From NCBI RefSeq assembly GCF_900635445.1, contig NZ_LR134117.1, forward strand, positions 1,240,001 through 1,304,000: DNA of 64,000 bases, read 5' to 3'. The notes below the pieces were generated by a model. It searched no databases, was not told the origin of the DNA, and saw only the letters and a program-made list of their open reading frames with translations. Positions within the stretch are counted from its first letter, which is position 1; the number at the start of each line of letters is the position of its first letter. This DNA comes from Serratia odorifera. GTDB lineage: Bacteria; Pseudomonadota; Gammaproteobacteria; Enterobacterales; Enterobacteriaceae. The position numbers and the translations under genes are program-made. Shown piece by piece: positions 1 to 9,690 of the stretch.

Positions 1-1392
1 ACCATACGGTATCCACCATAAGCGTAACAACGCCATGACGTGATCGATGCGCAGCGCGCCACAGCTGGTCATGTTGGCGCGCAGTAGATCGATAAACGGC
101 TGATAGCCTCGCGCCGCCATCACGTGCGGATCCATCGGCGGTAAGCCCCAGTTTTGCCCCAGCGGACCGAGAATGTCCGGTGGAGCGCCAACCGATACCT
201 GCAGGCAATACAGTTCGCGTTCACACCAGGTTTCCGCTCCCCCTTCCGCCACGCCAACCGCCAAATCACGGTACAGGCCAATCGGCATCCGCTGCTGCCG
301 GCTCTGTTCGAAACATTCGGCAAACTGACTGGCGGCAAGCCATTGCAGCCACAGGTAAAAACTCACCTCATCCTGGTGCTGCTGGCAGAACTGCGCCACG
401 GCGTCGCCGTTGCCCTGCCGATAGCGTTCCGGCCAGGCGGGCCAGCCCCACAGACCGTTGTCCTGTTGGCAAAGATGGGCATGCAGCGCATCAAATGACG
501 CCTGCTGGTACAGGCTGCTGCCTCCTTCGACAACAAAGCTTTCAAACGCCTGTTTCTGCAGGTCTGCGGCGTTACGCGCCTGGAACAGCGGGAAGGCCAG
601 TTTCAACGCCGCCAATTTCAAACGGGTCACCGTAGCGTAATCGACCCAATCACTGGCACGCGCTGTCGCCAGCTGCTGCTGGGTAGACGCGCTCTGCCAC
701 CATTGCTGTGCTGCGGCGCTGCGTTGGAAATCGTCTACCGCATTGACATCGATATACACCACATTCAGCCAGCGCCGCGATGACGGGCTGTACGGGCTGG
801 CACTGTCCGGGCAGGCCGGATAAAGCGCATGAATCGGGTTCAAGCCGACAAACGCCCCGCCGCGTTCGCCTACTTCGGTCACCATGCGGCGCAAGTCGCC
901 AAAATCGCCGATGCCCCAGTTACGATCGGAGCGCAGCGTGTAAAGCTGCACGCAAGCCCCCCACAGCTTCTTTCCTGTCAGCAGCGCATCAGGTTCGTAA
1001 CAGCGTTTGGGAGCGACAATCAGACGGCAGGGCCAAGCCTTGTCTCCCTGACGCAACGTCAGTTGGTGATAACCCGTTGGCAGTTCTCCCGCCGGCAACG
1101 TCAACGTCTTACGCGCGCTGGCGCGCCCCTGCAAACGGCTGCCGTCTTCGCGTATCAGCTCCCAGTGATATTCGCCGCTGCCGGCCAGCGGCAGTACGAT
1201 CGGACTGTCCTGATAAAACACTTTCACAACCGGCAGCGGCGCATCAGCCACCGGCACCACGGTACGGCTCATGGCATCCAGCAGTTTGCGCTTGGTTTCC
1301 TGCGCAATCGCCTGCCGCGTACCATGTGCATTGATGTAGTCGGCGGCGATGCCCGCCCGGGCCGCAGCCTGATCGATCCGTTTGCGCTCCAT
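1..1392 (-). CDS. malQ: 4-alpha-glucanotransferase (amylomaltase), 3' end cut by window edge
   Basis: Cytoplasmic glucanotransferase that disproportionates maltodextrins and releases glucose; partner of MalP in maltose use. Reading the minus strand from the ATG at 1392 gives an uninterrupted frame of 464 codons up to base 1. It contains the GH77-type stretches WGIGDFGDLR (about residue 150), NPIHALYPACPDSASPYSPS, DHVMALLRLWW and PDILGPLGQNWGLP. The family is about 690 residues long, so roughly the last third lies outside the window. An AAGGAG ribosome site precedes the ATG. The start is 9 bases after the malP stop codon, as expected for a malPQ operon driven from the malP promoter. Identity is firm from motifs and context. 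Confidence 0.93.
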   Translation of the reverse strand, partial: MERKRIDQAAARAGIAADYINAHGTRQAIAQETKRKLLDAMSRTVVPVADAPLPVVKVFYQDSPIVLPLAGSGEYHWELIREDGSRLQGRASARKTLTLPAGELPTGYHQLTLRQGDKAWPCRLIVAPKRCYEPDALLTGKKLWGACVQLYTLRSDRNWGIGDFGDLRRMVTEVGERGGAFVGLNPIHALYPACPDSASPYSPSSRRWLNVVYIDVNAVDDFQRSAAAQQWWQSASTQQQLATARASDWVDYATVTRLKLAALKLAFPLFQARNAADLQKQAFESFVVEGGSSLYQQASFDALHAHLCQQDNGLWGWPAWPERYRQGNGDAVAQFCQQHQDEVSFYLWLQWLAASQFAECFEQSRQQRMPIGLYRDLAVGVAEGGAETWCERELYCLQVSVGAPPDILGPLGQNWGLPPMDPHVMAARGYQPFIDLLRANMTSCGALRIDHVMALLRLWWIPYG

Positions 1393-1401
1393 TCGCTCTC
1401 C

Positions 1402-3807
1402 TTAACGCTTGGCTTGCCAGATTCGCTGCTGATAATCGCGAATCGAACGATCCGAGCTGAACATTCCCACGCGCGCGGTATTCAGAATGGTGCGACGCGT
1501 CCATTCATCACTATCGCGGTAGAGTTCATCAACCCGCTGCTGCGCCTGGCAATACGAGGCGAAGTCCGCCAGCACCAGATACGGATCGCCGCCTTCCAGC
1601 AGACTGTGCAGCATCATGTCGAACGCCTTCTTGTCGCCATGGCTGAATGCGCCGCTGGCCAGTTCATCGAGTATCGCCTTCAGATGCTTGTCTTTTTTAC
1701 GGTAACTCAGTGGGTTATAGCCCTGCGCCAACAGCGCCTTCACCTGTTCGACCGTGTTGCCAAAGATGAAAATGTTGTCTTCGCCGACCTGCTCGGCTAT
1801 CTCCACGTTGGCACCGTCCAGCGTGCCGACCGTCAAGGCGCCGTTCAGCGCCAGTTTCATGTTGCCGGTACCGGAAGCCTCTTTGCCGGCGGTAGATATC
1901 TGCTCGGAGATATCGGCCGCCGGGATCATCAGTTCTGCCACCGAAACGCGATAATCAGGAATGAACGCCACCTTCAAACGATCCTTCACCAGCGGATCGT
2001 TGTTGATCTTCTCGGCGGCCTGGTTGATCGCATAAATAATGTTCTTGGCCAGATAGTAGCCCGGCGCCGCCTTGGCGCCAAACAGGAATACGCGCGGCAC
2101 CATGTCCAGGTTCGGCTCATCGCGCAATTGGCGATACAGCGACAGGATGTGCAGCAGGTTGAGGTGCTGACGCTTGTATTCATGCAGCCGTTTGATCTGC
2201 ACATCAAAAATGGCGTCCGGGTTGAGCGTCAACCCCATGACACCGTGCACGTAGTTTGCCAGCGCCACTTTATTATCGCGCTTGATCTGCCGGTATTTTT
2301 GCCGGAACGCCGCGTCGTCGGCGTATTTTTCCAACTCTTTCAACGCGTCCAGATCGTTTGCCCACTCAACCTTCAGGGTATCGTCAATCAGCCCCGACAG
2401 CGCCGGGTTGCACTGCTTGAGCCAGCGGCGCGGCGTAATACCGTTGGTGACGTTATGAAACTTGTTTGGCCACAGCTGGTAGTATTCCGGGAATAAATCC
2501 TTCACCACCAGATCCGAGTGCAGTTGGGCCACGCCGTTCACCGCAAAACCGCTAACCACGCACAGGTTCGCCATGCGCACCTGTTTGTTGTGATGCACTG
2601 CCAGTTTGGCCCATACCGCGTCGTCGCCCGGCCAGTGTTTGGCCACCAGCTTCTTGAAGTTGGCATTGATCTGCTTGATGATCGAAAAATGGCGTGGCAA
2701 CAGGCTGCGAACCAGCTTTTCATCCCAGCATTCCAGTGCTTCCGGCATCAGCGTATGGTTGGTATAGGCAAAGGTGTTGCTGGTGATCGCCCAGGCGGCA
2801 TCCCAGGACATCTGGTGTTCATCCAGCAGGATACGCAGCATTTCCGGAATGGCGATGGTGGGGGTGGGTGTCATTCAGCTGAATCACTTCGTACTTCGGC
2901 AAGTCTTCAATTTTTCGTCCGGCCTGATGATGCCGACGCAGGATATCCGCCACCGAACAGGCACACTGGAAGTACTGCTGCATCAAACGCAGCCGTTTAC
3001 CAGCCTGGTGGTTGTCATTCGGGTACAGCACCTTGGTCAGCTTGGCCGCCTCGCAGCCCTGTTTCTCCGCCTGCAGGAACTTGCCGTCGTTAAAGTCGCC
3101 CAGGTCGAACGGATGCGGATGGCTCGCCTGCCACAGGCGCAGCGGCTGGCTGACGCCGTTACGATAACCGAGTACCGGCAGATCCCAGGCTTCGCCGCGC
3201 AGGGTCAGCGCCGGATGCCACAGTTCGCGGCCATCGGCCAGTTTTTCCAGCTTGCCACCGACGCCGACATCCACTGCCAGTGCTGAGTTATGCTGGAACC
3301 ACGGGTAACGTTCGCGCTGCCAGTCATCCGGGCTTCCTGCTGCTTACCGTCCTGGAAGGACTGGCGGAACAGGCCGTATTGATAATTCAGACCATAGCCG
3401 GTCGCCGGCTGCTCTACCGTCGCCATTGAATCGAGGAAGCAGGCTGCCAAACGCCCCAGCCCACCGTTGCCCAATGCCGGATCGGTTTCTTGTTCCAGCA
3501 AATCGGCCAGCTGTACGCCCTGCTCCGCCAGCGCCCCGGCTACCGTGTCATACCAGCCCAGATTGATCAGATTGTTGGCGGTCAGACGTCCGATCAGAAA
3601 TTCCATCGAAATATAATTCACATGGCGCATCGATGTAGCCTTACTGCGCGGTGCCGGCTGCGCGGCCAATCGTTCGGCCAGCGCGCGGCTGACCGCTTGC
3701 CACCATTGCTGCTGGGTCATCTGCTGGGCGGAACTCAGGCCGAATTGCTGCCACTGGCGGGTCAATGCTGCCAGGAAATCGTCCTTTTTAAGCGTAGACT
3801 GTGACAT
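1402..3807 (-). CDS. malP: Maltodextrin phosphorylase (two apparent sequencing frameshifts)
   Basis: Pyridoxal-phosphate enzyme that phosphorolyses maltodextrins to glucose-1-phosphate in the cytoplasm. The start chosen is the ATG at 3807 (MSQSTLKKDDF), as in the E. coli protein; an in-frame upstream extension has no homology. The glycogen phosphorylase fold is covered in three frames: residues up to about 158, then the segment DVGVGGKLEKL...QLNDTHP, then TIAIPEMLRILLDEHQMSW to the C-terminus with the PLP-lysine region EASGTGNMKLALNG. One base seems missing near 3327-3335 and one extra in the G run 2860-2864. Joined, the protein is about 801 residues, normal for MalP. The gene lies upstream of malQ and is divergent from malT. 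GlgP at 11.3-13.7 kb is its glycogen-operon paralogue. Confidence 0.93.
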
Positions 3808-3875
3808 AAGAGAACTCTCTGCTCTGTAGAAGTGTGCCAATTTTTCGCTATCCTGCCGGGAGGAACACGTCAAGG

Positions 3876-3909
3876 CATCATCCCGCCTGGGGATTAGCTG
3901 GGGAGGAGA
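3876..3909. promoter_or_regulatory. MalT boxes upstream of malPQ
   Basis: Three matches to the MalT box consensus GGGGAKGAGG cluster here: CGGGATGATG on the minus strand (3876-3885), GGGGATTAGC (3889-3898) and GGGGAGGAGA (3900-3909). They lie 70-100 bases upstream of the malP start, in the arrangement of direct and inverted boxes known for malPp in E. coli. Inference: MalT activates malPQ from here. Confidence 0.7.
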
Positions 3910-3925
3910 GTTGGGGCGTAGTCAG

Positions 3926-3947
3926 AAGTGTGATCTCAGGCACTTTT
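3926..3947. promoter_or_regulatory. Possible CRP site between malP and malT
   Basis: AAGTGTGATCTCAGGCACTT has a perfect TGTGA half-site and a weaker second half (GCACT) at the CRP spacing of six bases. It sits next to the MalT boxes. Only one half is good, so this is a tentative call. Confidence 0.4.
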
Positions 3948-4130
3948 TACCCCTCAGCAAGCAATGAGGCGACCCTAGAACATCAACGTCGCCAGCGGCG
4001 ATCAAAGTGTAGTCGCTGGTAACCCTCTTCCCGCAACGATGTGTTATTTCTCTTGCCAGGCGATTAAACCAGAACGGCATTTTTGCTTGTCGATTTATGC
4101 CGAACGCGATAACGCCTCCGATGTGTAAAA

Positions 4131-4152
4131 AAGTGTGATCGACTGCAACTTA
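4131..4152. promoter_or_regulatory. CRP site upstream of malT
   Basis: AAGTGTGATCGACTGCAACT closely resembles the CRP site of the E. coli malT promoter (TGTGA followed after six bases by GCAAA). It is about 180 bases before the malT ATG. malT is catabolite-controlled in E. coli, so cAMP-CRP control here is expected. Confidence 0.6.
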
Positions 4153-4206
4153 CCGCCAAGCGAAAGCGGAAGCTTGTTGCAATACGTCTGGCGTTGTCAG
4201 AAGTTA

Positions 4207-4254
4207 AACGGGGTGATTAATTACGAACCCTAAAATAATTAACCTCACCCCGTT
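4207..4254 (+). other. Long stem-loop in the malT upstream region
   Basis: The arms 4207-4223 and 4236-4254 pair as a 10-bp GC-rich stem (AACGGGGTGA / TCACCCCGTT) plus a 7-bp AT stem (TTAATTA / TAATTAA), separated by a two-base CC bulge on the right arm, with a 12-base loop. It lies between the CRP site and the malT start. No T-run follows, so it is not a standard terminator. It could be a leader RNA structure or a protein-binding palindrome. The rest of the 520-bp malP-malT gap holds only the sites listed. Confidence 0.55.
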
Positions 4255-4328
4255 CCCGACAGGTAAAAAGCAACGGTGCCTGCGGGCAGGTTTCGGCGGC
4301 AGGAACCGCGCTTTGACTCTGGAATACT

Positions 4329-7043
4329 ATGCTTATCCCATCAAAATTGAGCCGCCCGGTACGGCTGCAAAATACCGTGGTACGCGATCGTCTGCTGGCC
4401 AAACTGAGCGGTGCGGCGAACTATCGCCTGACGCTGGTCAACTGCCCGGCGGGATACGGGAAAACCACGTTGATCGCCCAATGGGCGGCCGGCAAGGCGG
4501 ATCTCGGCTGGTATTCCCTGGACGAAAGCGACAATCAACCGGAGCGTTTTGCCAGCTATCTGATTGCCGCCTTGCAGCAGGCGTCCGGCGGGCACTGCGT
4601 CAAAAGTGAAGCGCTGAGCCAAAAACATCAATACGCCAGCCTGTCGGCGCTGTTTGGTCAGGTGTTTATCGAACTGGCCGAATGGCATCAGCCGCTGTAC
4701 CTGGTGATCGATGACTATCACCTGATCACCAATGACGTCATCCACGAAGCGATGCGTTTTTTCCTGCGCCACCAGCCGGAAAATCTGTCGCTGATCCTGC
4801 TGTCACGCACCCTGCCACCGCTAGGGATTGCCAATCTGCGCGTACGCGATCAACTGCTGGAACTCGGCACGCCGCTGCTGGCATTTACCCATCAGGAAGC
4901 CAAACAGTTCTTCGACTGCCGTCTGAGCGCACCGCTGGAACAGCATGACAGCAGCCGGTTATGTGACGAGGTCGAAGGTTGGGCCACCGCCTTACAACTG
5001 ATCGCGCTTTCCGCACGCCAGTCCAGCTCCTCCGCACACCAGTCCGCCAAGCGACTGGCCGGGCTGAATGCCAGCCATCTATCAGACTATCTGGTCGATG
5101 AAGTGCTAGATCACGTGGACGCCGAAGCGCGCGCCTTCCTGCTGCGCTGTTCGGTGCTGCGCTCAATGAACGACGCGCTGATTGTGCGCCTGACCGGCGA
5201 AGACAACGGCCAGCAGCGACTGGAGGAGCTGGAACGCCAGGGTATGTTTATCCATCGCATGGATGATACCGGCGAATGGTTCTGCTTCCATCCGCTGTTT
5301 GCCACCTTTTTGCGGCAGCGTTGCCAGTGGGAACTGGCGCTGGAGCTGCCGGGTCTGCATCGTGCCGCCGCCGAAGGCTGGCTGGCGCTCGGTTACCCGG
5401 CCGAAGCTATCCACCATGCGCTGGCGGCCAGCGATGTCAGCATGCTGCGCGACATCCTGTTGCAACACGCCTGGGCGCTATTCCATCACAGCGAACTGGC
5501 GTTACTGGAAGAGTGCCTCAACGCGTTACCTTACGATCGGCTAATTCAAAACCCGAAACTGGCGCTGCTGCAAGCCTGGCTGGCGCAGAGCCAGCACCGT
5601 TACATCGAGGTAAATACTCAGCTCGAACGCGCCGAACAGGCCATGCGCGATCAGCAAATCACCGTCGACCAAACGCTGCGTGCCGAATTCGACGCGCTGC
5701 GCGCGCAGGTGGCGATCAACGCCGGCAAACCGGAGGAAGCGGAACGGCTAGCGACCGAAGCGCTGAAGTTCCTGCCGCTGTCGAGCTATTACAGCCGCAT
5801 CGTCGCCACCTCGGTAACCGGTGAAATTCATCACTGCAAAGGTGAATTGGCACGTGCGCTGCCCATGATGCAACAAACCGAACAGATGGCGCGCCGACAT
5901 CAGGCTTTCCACTACGCGCTGTGGGCACTGCTGCAACAGAGTGAAATCCTGATTGCGCAGGGCTTCTTGCAGGCGGCCTATGAAACGCAGGACAAGGCAT
6001 TCGAACTGGTACGTGAGCAGCATCTGGAACAGTTGCCAATGCACGAATTCCTGCTGCGCATCCGCGCGCAGGTTTTATGGTCATGGTCGCGGCTTGACGA
6101 AGCCGAAGACGCAGCCCGTCAGGGGCTGTCGATTCTGGCCAACTATCAGCCGCAACAGCAGTTGCAGTGCATCGCCATGCTGGCGAAATGTTCACTGGCA
6201 CGCGGCGATCTGGACAACGCCCATGCCCATTTGCAACGCTGCGAAGCCCTGCTGCATGGCACCCAATACCACCGCGACTGGCTGACCAACGCCGATAAGC
6301 CACGGGTGATGCTGTGGCAGATGACCGGAGATACCGCCGCCGCCGCCAACTGGCTGCGCCACGCGGAAAAACCGGGCATGGCGGATAACCACTTCCTGCA
6401 GGGCCAGTGGCGCAACATCGCCCGCGTGCAGATCCTGCTGGGTCAGTATGACGAAGCCGAAGTGGTGCTGGATGAACTGAATGACAATGCGCGTCGGCTG
6501 CGGCTGGTTAGCGACCTTAATCGCAACCTGTTGTTAAGCAACCAGCTTTATTGGCAAATGGAGCGTAAAGGCGACGCACAGCGCGTGTTGATCGAGGCCC
6601 TGTCGCTGGCCAATCGCACCGGTTTTATCAGCCATTTCGTGATTGAAGGCGAAGCCATGGCGCAGCAGTTACGCCAACTGATCCAACTGAATACGCTGCC
6701 GGAACTGGAACAGCACCGTGCACAGCGTATCCTGCGTGATATCAACCAACATCATCGGCACAAGTTCGCGCATTTTGACGAGAACTTCGTCGATAAGCTG
6801 CTAACGCACCCACAGGTGCCGGAACTGATCCGCACCAGCCCGTTGACCCAGCGCGAATGGCAGGTGCTGGGGCTGATTTATTCCGGTTACAGTAACGATC
6901 AGATTGCCGGTGAACTGGCGGTTGCCGCCACCACCATCAAAACGCATATCCGCAACCTGTATCAGAAACTGGGCGTGGCTCATCGTCAGGAAGCGGTGCA
7001 ACAGGCTCAGCAGTTACTGAAAATGATGGGTTATGGCGCCTGA
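4329..7043 (+). CDS. malT: MalT, ATP- and maltotriose-dependent activator of the maltose regulon
   Basis: STAND-type transcription activator that binds ATP and maltotriose, oligomerises and activates mal promoters. The 904-residue product matches the usual length of about 901. The N-terminus MLIPSKLSRP is that of MalT. A Walker A motif, AGYGKTT, lies near residue 41; a Walker B-like LVIDDYHL near residue 126; TPR-like helical repeats fill the middle; and a LuxR-type helix-turn-helix (SPLTQREWQVLGLIYSGYS ... TIKTHIRNLYQKLGV) occupies roughly the last 65 residues. It is divergent from malP, with a CRP site upstream. The frame is intact, unlike that of neighbouring malP. Confidence 0.97.
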   Translation: MLIPSKLSRPVRLQNTVVRDRLLAKLSGAANYRLTLVNCPAGYGKTTLIAQWAAGKADLGWYSLDESDNQPERFASYLIAALQQASGGHCVKSEALSQKHQYASLSALFGQVFIELAEWHQPLYLVIDDYHLITNDVIHEAMRFFLRHQPENLSLILLSRTLPPLGIANLRVRDQLLELGTPLLAFTHQEAKQFFDCRLSAPLEQHDSSRLCDEVEGWATALQLIALSARQSSSSAHQSAKRLAGLNASHLSDYLVDEVLDHVDAEARAFLLRCSVLRSMNDALIVRLTGEDNGQQRLEELERQGMFIHRMDDTGEWFCFHPLFATFLRQRCQWELALELPGLHRAAAEGWLALGYPAEAIHHALAASDVSMLRDILLQHAWALFHHSELALLEECLNALPYDRLIQNPKLALLQAWLAQSQHRYIEVNTQLERAEQAMRDQQITVDQTLRAEFDALRAQVAINAGKPEEAERLATEALKFLPLSSYYSRIVATSVTGEIHHCKGELARALPMMQQTEQMARRHQAFHYALWALLQQSEILIAQGFLQAAYETQDKAFELVREQHLEQLPMHEFLLRIRAQVLWSWSRLDEAEDAARQGLSILANYQPQQQLQCIAMLAKCSLARGDLDNAHAHLQRCEALLHGTQYHRDWLTNADKPRVMLWQMTGDTAAAANWLRHAEKPGMADNHFLQGQWRNIARVQILLGQYDEAEVVLDELNDNARRLRLVSDLNRNLLLSNQLYWQMERKGDAQRVLIEALSLANRTGFISHFVIEGEAMAQQLRQLIQLNTLPELEQHRAQRILRDINQHHRHKFAHFDENFVDKLLTHPQVPELIRTSPLTQREWQVLGLIYSGYSNDQIAGELAVAATTIKTHIRNLYQKLGVAHRQEAVQQAQQLLKMMGYGA

Positions 7044-7163
7044 AACTCCGCAAGACGGCCGGGTACCAGCGATGGGTATAAAACCTTAACAACGCTCTGG
7101 TCTTAAATGGCGCAGTTTTGGATACAATAGCAGCGTCCCCCCATTAAAAGGCAGTCGGAAGTC

Positions 7164-7490
7164 ATGGAACAGTTTGAAGCGATCAATGTTGAGCAGGCCT
7201 ACACGCGCTGGAAAGACGGCAGTGCGGCGCTGGTCGACATTCGCGATCCACAAAGTTTTGAAGCCGGCCATACGCCGGGCGCTTATCATCTGACCAACGC
7301 CACCCTGTCGGCATTTATGCAGCAGAATGATTTTGACCGGCCGGTCATGGTGATGTGCTACCACGGCAACAGCAGCCGCAGCGCAGCACAATATCTTCTT
7401 AATCAAGGATTTGATTCCGTTTACAGCATCGACGGCGGCTTTGAAGCCTGGCTACGTCAATATCCGCAAGAGGTAGAAACCTCCGTCTGA
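7164..7490 (+). CDS. glpE: GlpE, single-domain thiosulfate sulfurtransferase (rhodanese)
   Basis: Cytoplasmic rhodanese that transfers sulfane sulfur from thiosulfate to acceptors such as cyanide or thioredoxin. At 108 residues it has exactly the GlpE length. The active-site loop MCYHGNSSR carries the catalytic Cys65, and the N-terminal VDIRDPQSFEAGHTPGAYHL is the rhodanese CDC25-like signature. The ribosome site is weak. It is the first gene of a co-directional glpE-glpG-glpR-glpD block. In E. coli glpEGR run opposite to glpD, so the orientation here is different. Confidence 0.95.
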   Translation: MEQFEAINVEQAYTRWKDGSAALVDIRDPQSFEAGHTPGAYHLTNATLSAFMQQNDFDRPVMVMCYHGNSSRSAAQYLLNQGFDSVYSIDGGFEAWLRQYPQEVETSV

Positions 7491-7755
7491 CCACCGGCAC
7501 TCCGAGGCTGTGACAACGCTGCTGGCTGCTACACCCCGCGGCGTTGATGGGATACCTCGGTGGATCCCAGCCGATGAGCCATGTCAGGGGTAAGGCAACT
7601 TCCCCCCGGCAAATTTGTCAGCACCGCCAAGGGCGCGCTCGCGCTTCCTGCGGACTTTATCCCACACCCTCAAGGCACTACCGCACCCTTTTCTTTGTCA
7701 CAACATCGATTGCCCTCTCCCGTTAACGCACAATGCGTTGCCGAAAGTTAAAGCA

Positions 7756-7786
7756 TTGCCAATGCCCGGGGCTTCGACGTTATAAT
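7756..7786 (+). promoter_or_regulatory. Possible promoter ahead of glpG
   Basis: The 366-bp gap between glpE and glpG contains TTGCCA (7756-7761) and a perfect TATAAT (7781-7786) with a 19-base spacer, somewhat longer than ideal. It would give glpG and glpR a promoter separate from glpE. I see no other clear feature in this gap. Confidence 0.4.
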
Positions 7787-7856
7787 CAGCCGTCGATTGC
7801 CGCTGGTGGTGCAAACCGCGGCAGAAATCATCTACTTATCACGGATCCCCCTATTT

Positions 7857-8693
7857 ATGGTTCGAGTGATCGCCGTATCCAACCCCCGTCTGGCGCAGGC
7901 CTTTGTCGATTACATGGCTACGCAGGGCATCACGCTTGAGGTGCATAACACCGGCGAGGCGGCGGAAATCTGGTTGGCCGACGACGGTCGCCTGGAGCAG
8001 GTACAGCATGAACTGCAGCAGTTTATGATTGACCCGCTTAACCGCCGTTACCAGGCCGCCAGTTGGCAAACCGGCACCACCGGCACCGATATGCCCTACG
8101 AGCACGTCTCCTACCTGCAGATCATCCGCAGCAAAGCCGGCCCGTTGACGTTAACGGTGATGGTGCTGTGTATTCTGGTCTACCTGCTGATGCAGGTATT
8201 GGGCGATGATAACGTGATGTACTGGCTGTCCTGGCCGCAAAATAGCGAACAATATAGCCAGCTGTGGCGCTGGGTCAGCCATGCCCTGCTGCATTTCTCG
8301 CTGCTGCACATTATCTTCAACCTGCTGTGGTGGTGGTATCTCGGTGGCCCAATGGAAAAACGCCTCGGTGCCGGTAAACTGTTCGTGCTGGCGGTGGTTT
8401 CCGCCTTCTTCAGCGGCTGGGCGCAATCGCTGTTCAGCGGTGCGCTGTTTGGCGGCCTGTCCGGCGTGGTTTATGCGCTGATGGGCTACAGCTGGCTGAG
8501 CGGCGAACGCGCGCCGGAACGCGGCCTGATGCTGCCACGCGGTCTGATGGTGTTTTCCGTGCTGTGGCTGGTGGCCGGCTACTTCGATATTTTAGGAATG
8601 TCGATCGCCAACGCGGCACACGTCGCCGGTTTAGTGTTAGGGTTACTGATGGCATTTTGGGATACGCGACATCGCGCAAGCCACCAACAATAA
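7857..8693 (+). CDS. glpG: GlpG, rhomboid intramembrane serine protease
   Basis: Inner-membrane rhomboid protease that cleaves transmembrane substrates. I chose the ATG at 7857 (MVRVIAVSNPRLAQAFVDYM) because the conserved cytoplasmic domain begins there; the frame is open further upstream without homology. The product is 278 residues (E. coli GlpG: 276). An N-terminal cytosolic domain (about 1-75) is followed by six hydrophobic segments. The catalytic pair is visible: Ser202 in GGLSGVVYALMGY and His255 in NAAHVAGL. The conserved HALLHFSLLHIIFNLLWWWY lies in TM2. The ribosome site is poor. It precedes glpR by 28 bases, suggesting cotranscription. Confidence 0.94.
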   Translation: MVRVIAVSNPRLAQAFVDYMATQGITLEVHNTGEAAEIWLADDGRLEQVQHELQQFMIDPLNRRYQAASWQTGTTGTDMPYEHVSYLQIIRSKAGPLTLTVMVLCILVYLLMQVLGDDNVMYWLSWPQNSEQYSQLWRWVSHALLHFSLLHIIFNLLWWWYLGGPMEKRLGAGKLFVLAVVSAFFSGWAQSLFSGALFGGLSGVVYALMGYSWLSGERAPERGLMLPRGLMVFSVLWLVAGYFDILGMSIANAAHVAGLVLGLLMAFWDTRHRASHQQ

Positions 8694-8721
8694 CAGCCAG
8701 GTACATATATAGGGGATTATC

Positions 8722-9480
8722 GTGAAGCAAACACAGCGTCATGACGCAATTATCGAGCTGGTGCGACTACAGGGATATGTCAGCACGGAAGAACTGGTCG
8801 AACATTTTGACGTCAGTCCGCAAACGATTCGCCGCGATCTGAATGACCTGGCCGATCAGAACAAGATTCAGCGTCATCACGGCGGCGCGGCGCTGCCGTC
8901 CAGTTCGGTGAACGCCGCTTACCACGATCGCAAGGTGATGTGGTCAGAAGAAAAGGCGCGCATCGCCCAACGCGTCGCCAGCCAGATCCCGGATGGCGCC
9001 ACGCTGTTCATTGATATCGGCACCACGCCAGAAGCGGTAGCTCACGCGTTGATGAACCACAAGAACCTGCGGGTAGTGACCAATAACCTCAACGTCGCCA
9101 CGCTGCTGACCGCCAAAGAAGATTTTCGGCTGATTCTGGCCGGCGGCGAAGTGCGCACCCGCGACGGTGGCATTATGGGCGAAGCGACGCTGGATTTCAT
9201 TTCCCAGTTCCGCCTGGACTACGGCATCCTCGGTATCAGCGGTATCGATATGGACGGCTCGTTGCTCGAATTCGACTATCACGAAGTGCGCACCAAACGC
9301 GCCATTATCGAAAACTCGCGCTGCGTCATGCTGGTCACCGACCATTCAAAATTCGGTCGTAACGCAATGGTTAATCTCGGCAACATGAATCTGATCGACT
9401 ATCTGTTCACCGACCAGCTGCCACCGCCGAGCGTGATGAAAATCATCGAGCAATACGACGTCCAACTCGAACTGTGCTAA
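8722..9480 (+). CDS. glpR: GlpR, glycerol-3-phosphate regulon repressor
   Basis: DeoR-family repressor released from DNA by glycerol-3-phosphate. It has 252 residues, the family length. The start is GTG at 8722 behind AGGGGA. The helix-turn-helix GYVSTEELVEHFDVSPQTIR (about residues 17-36) is followed by the DeoR sensor domain with DIGTTPEAVAHAL and VTDHSKFGR. The gene follows glpG and precedes glpD, whose promoter carries candidate GlpR half-sites. The frame is intact; the E. coli K-12 MG1655 copy is known to be defective. Confidence 0.96.
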   Translation: MKQTQRHDAIIELVRLQGYVSTEELVEHFDVSPQTIRRDLNDLADQNKIQRHHGGAALPSSSVNAAYHDRKVMWSEEKARIAQRVASQIPDGATLFIDIGTTPEAVAHALMNHKNLRVVTNNLNVATLLTAKEDFRLILAGGEVRTRDGGIMGEATLDFISQFRLDYGILGISGIDMDGSLLEFDYHEVRTKRAIIENSRCVMLVTDHSKFGRNAMVNLGNMNLIDYLFTDQLPPPSVMKIIEQYDVQLELC

Positions 9481-9499
9481 TCCCCGCCCGTTATTAACC

Positions 9500-9520
9500 C
9501 TCTCTCCCTGCGGGAGAGGG
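9500..9520. terminator. Hairpin after glpR
   Basis: CTCTCCC-TGC-GGGAGAG forms a 7-bp stem, extendable by a wobble and a C-G pair, 20 bases after the glpR stop. No T-run follows, so it may be a weak or factor-dependent terminator or a small REP-like palindrome. Confidence 0.4.
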
Positions 9521-9631
9521 TCGCCCCAATACCACTACGTTTTGTATTGGTATTATCACCAAACTGTTATCTCTATCACGCCAGAATGTTTTTGTTTGGT
9601 TAAGGCTTGGCTTGTTTGTTGGTTTTTGATT

Positions 9632-9675
9632 ACAATCATGAGCGAAAACGAACATGAAAGAGCTATTTCGAACAT
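9632..9675 (+). promoter_or_regulatory. glpD: glpD promoter region with GlpR half-sites
   Basis: A TACAAT -10-like hexamer near 9632 is followed by two copies of the GlpR half-site core: ACGAACATG and TCGAACATC, about 15 and 40 bases ahead of the glpD start. Operators overlapping the start region are known for E. coli glpD. Repression by the neighbouring GlpR is therefore likely. Confidence 0.5.
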
Positions 9676-9690
9676 CTGGAGGAAGGTGAC

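Noticed and set aside
829..2496. 555-codon plus-strand open frame
   Set aside because: Antisense to malQ and malP in a GC-rich region; no family motifs, while the minus strand is clearly coding.
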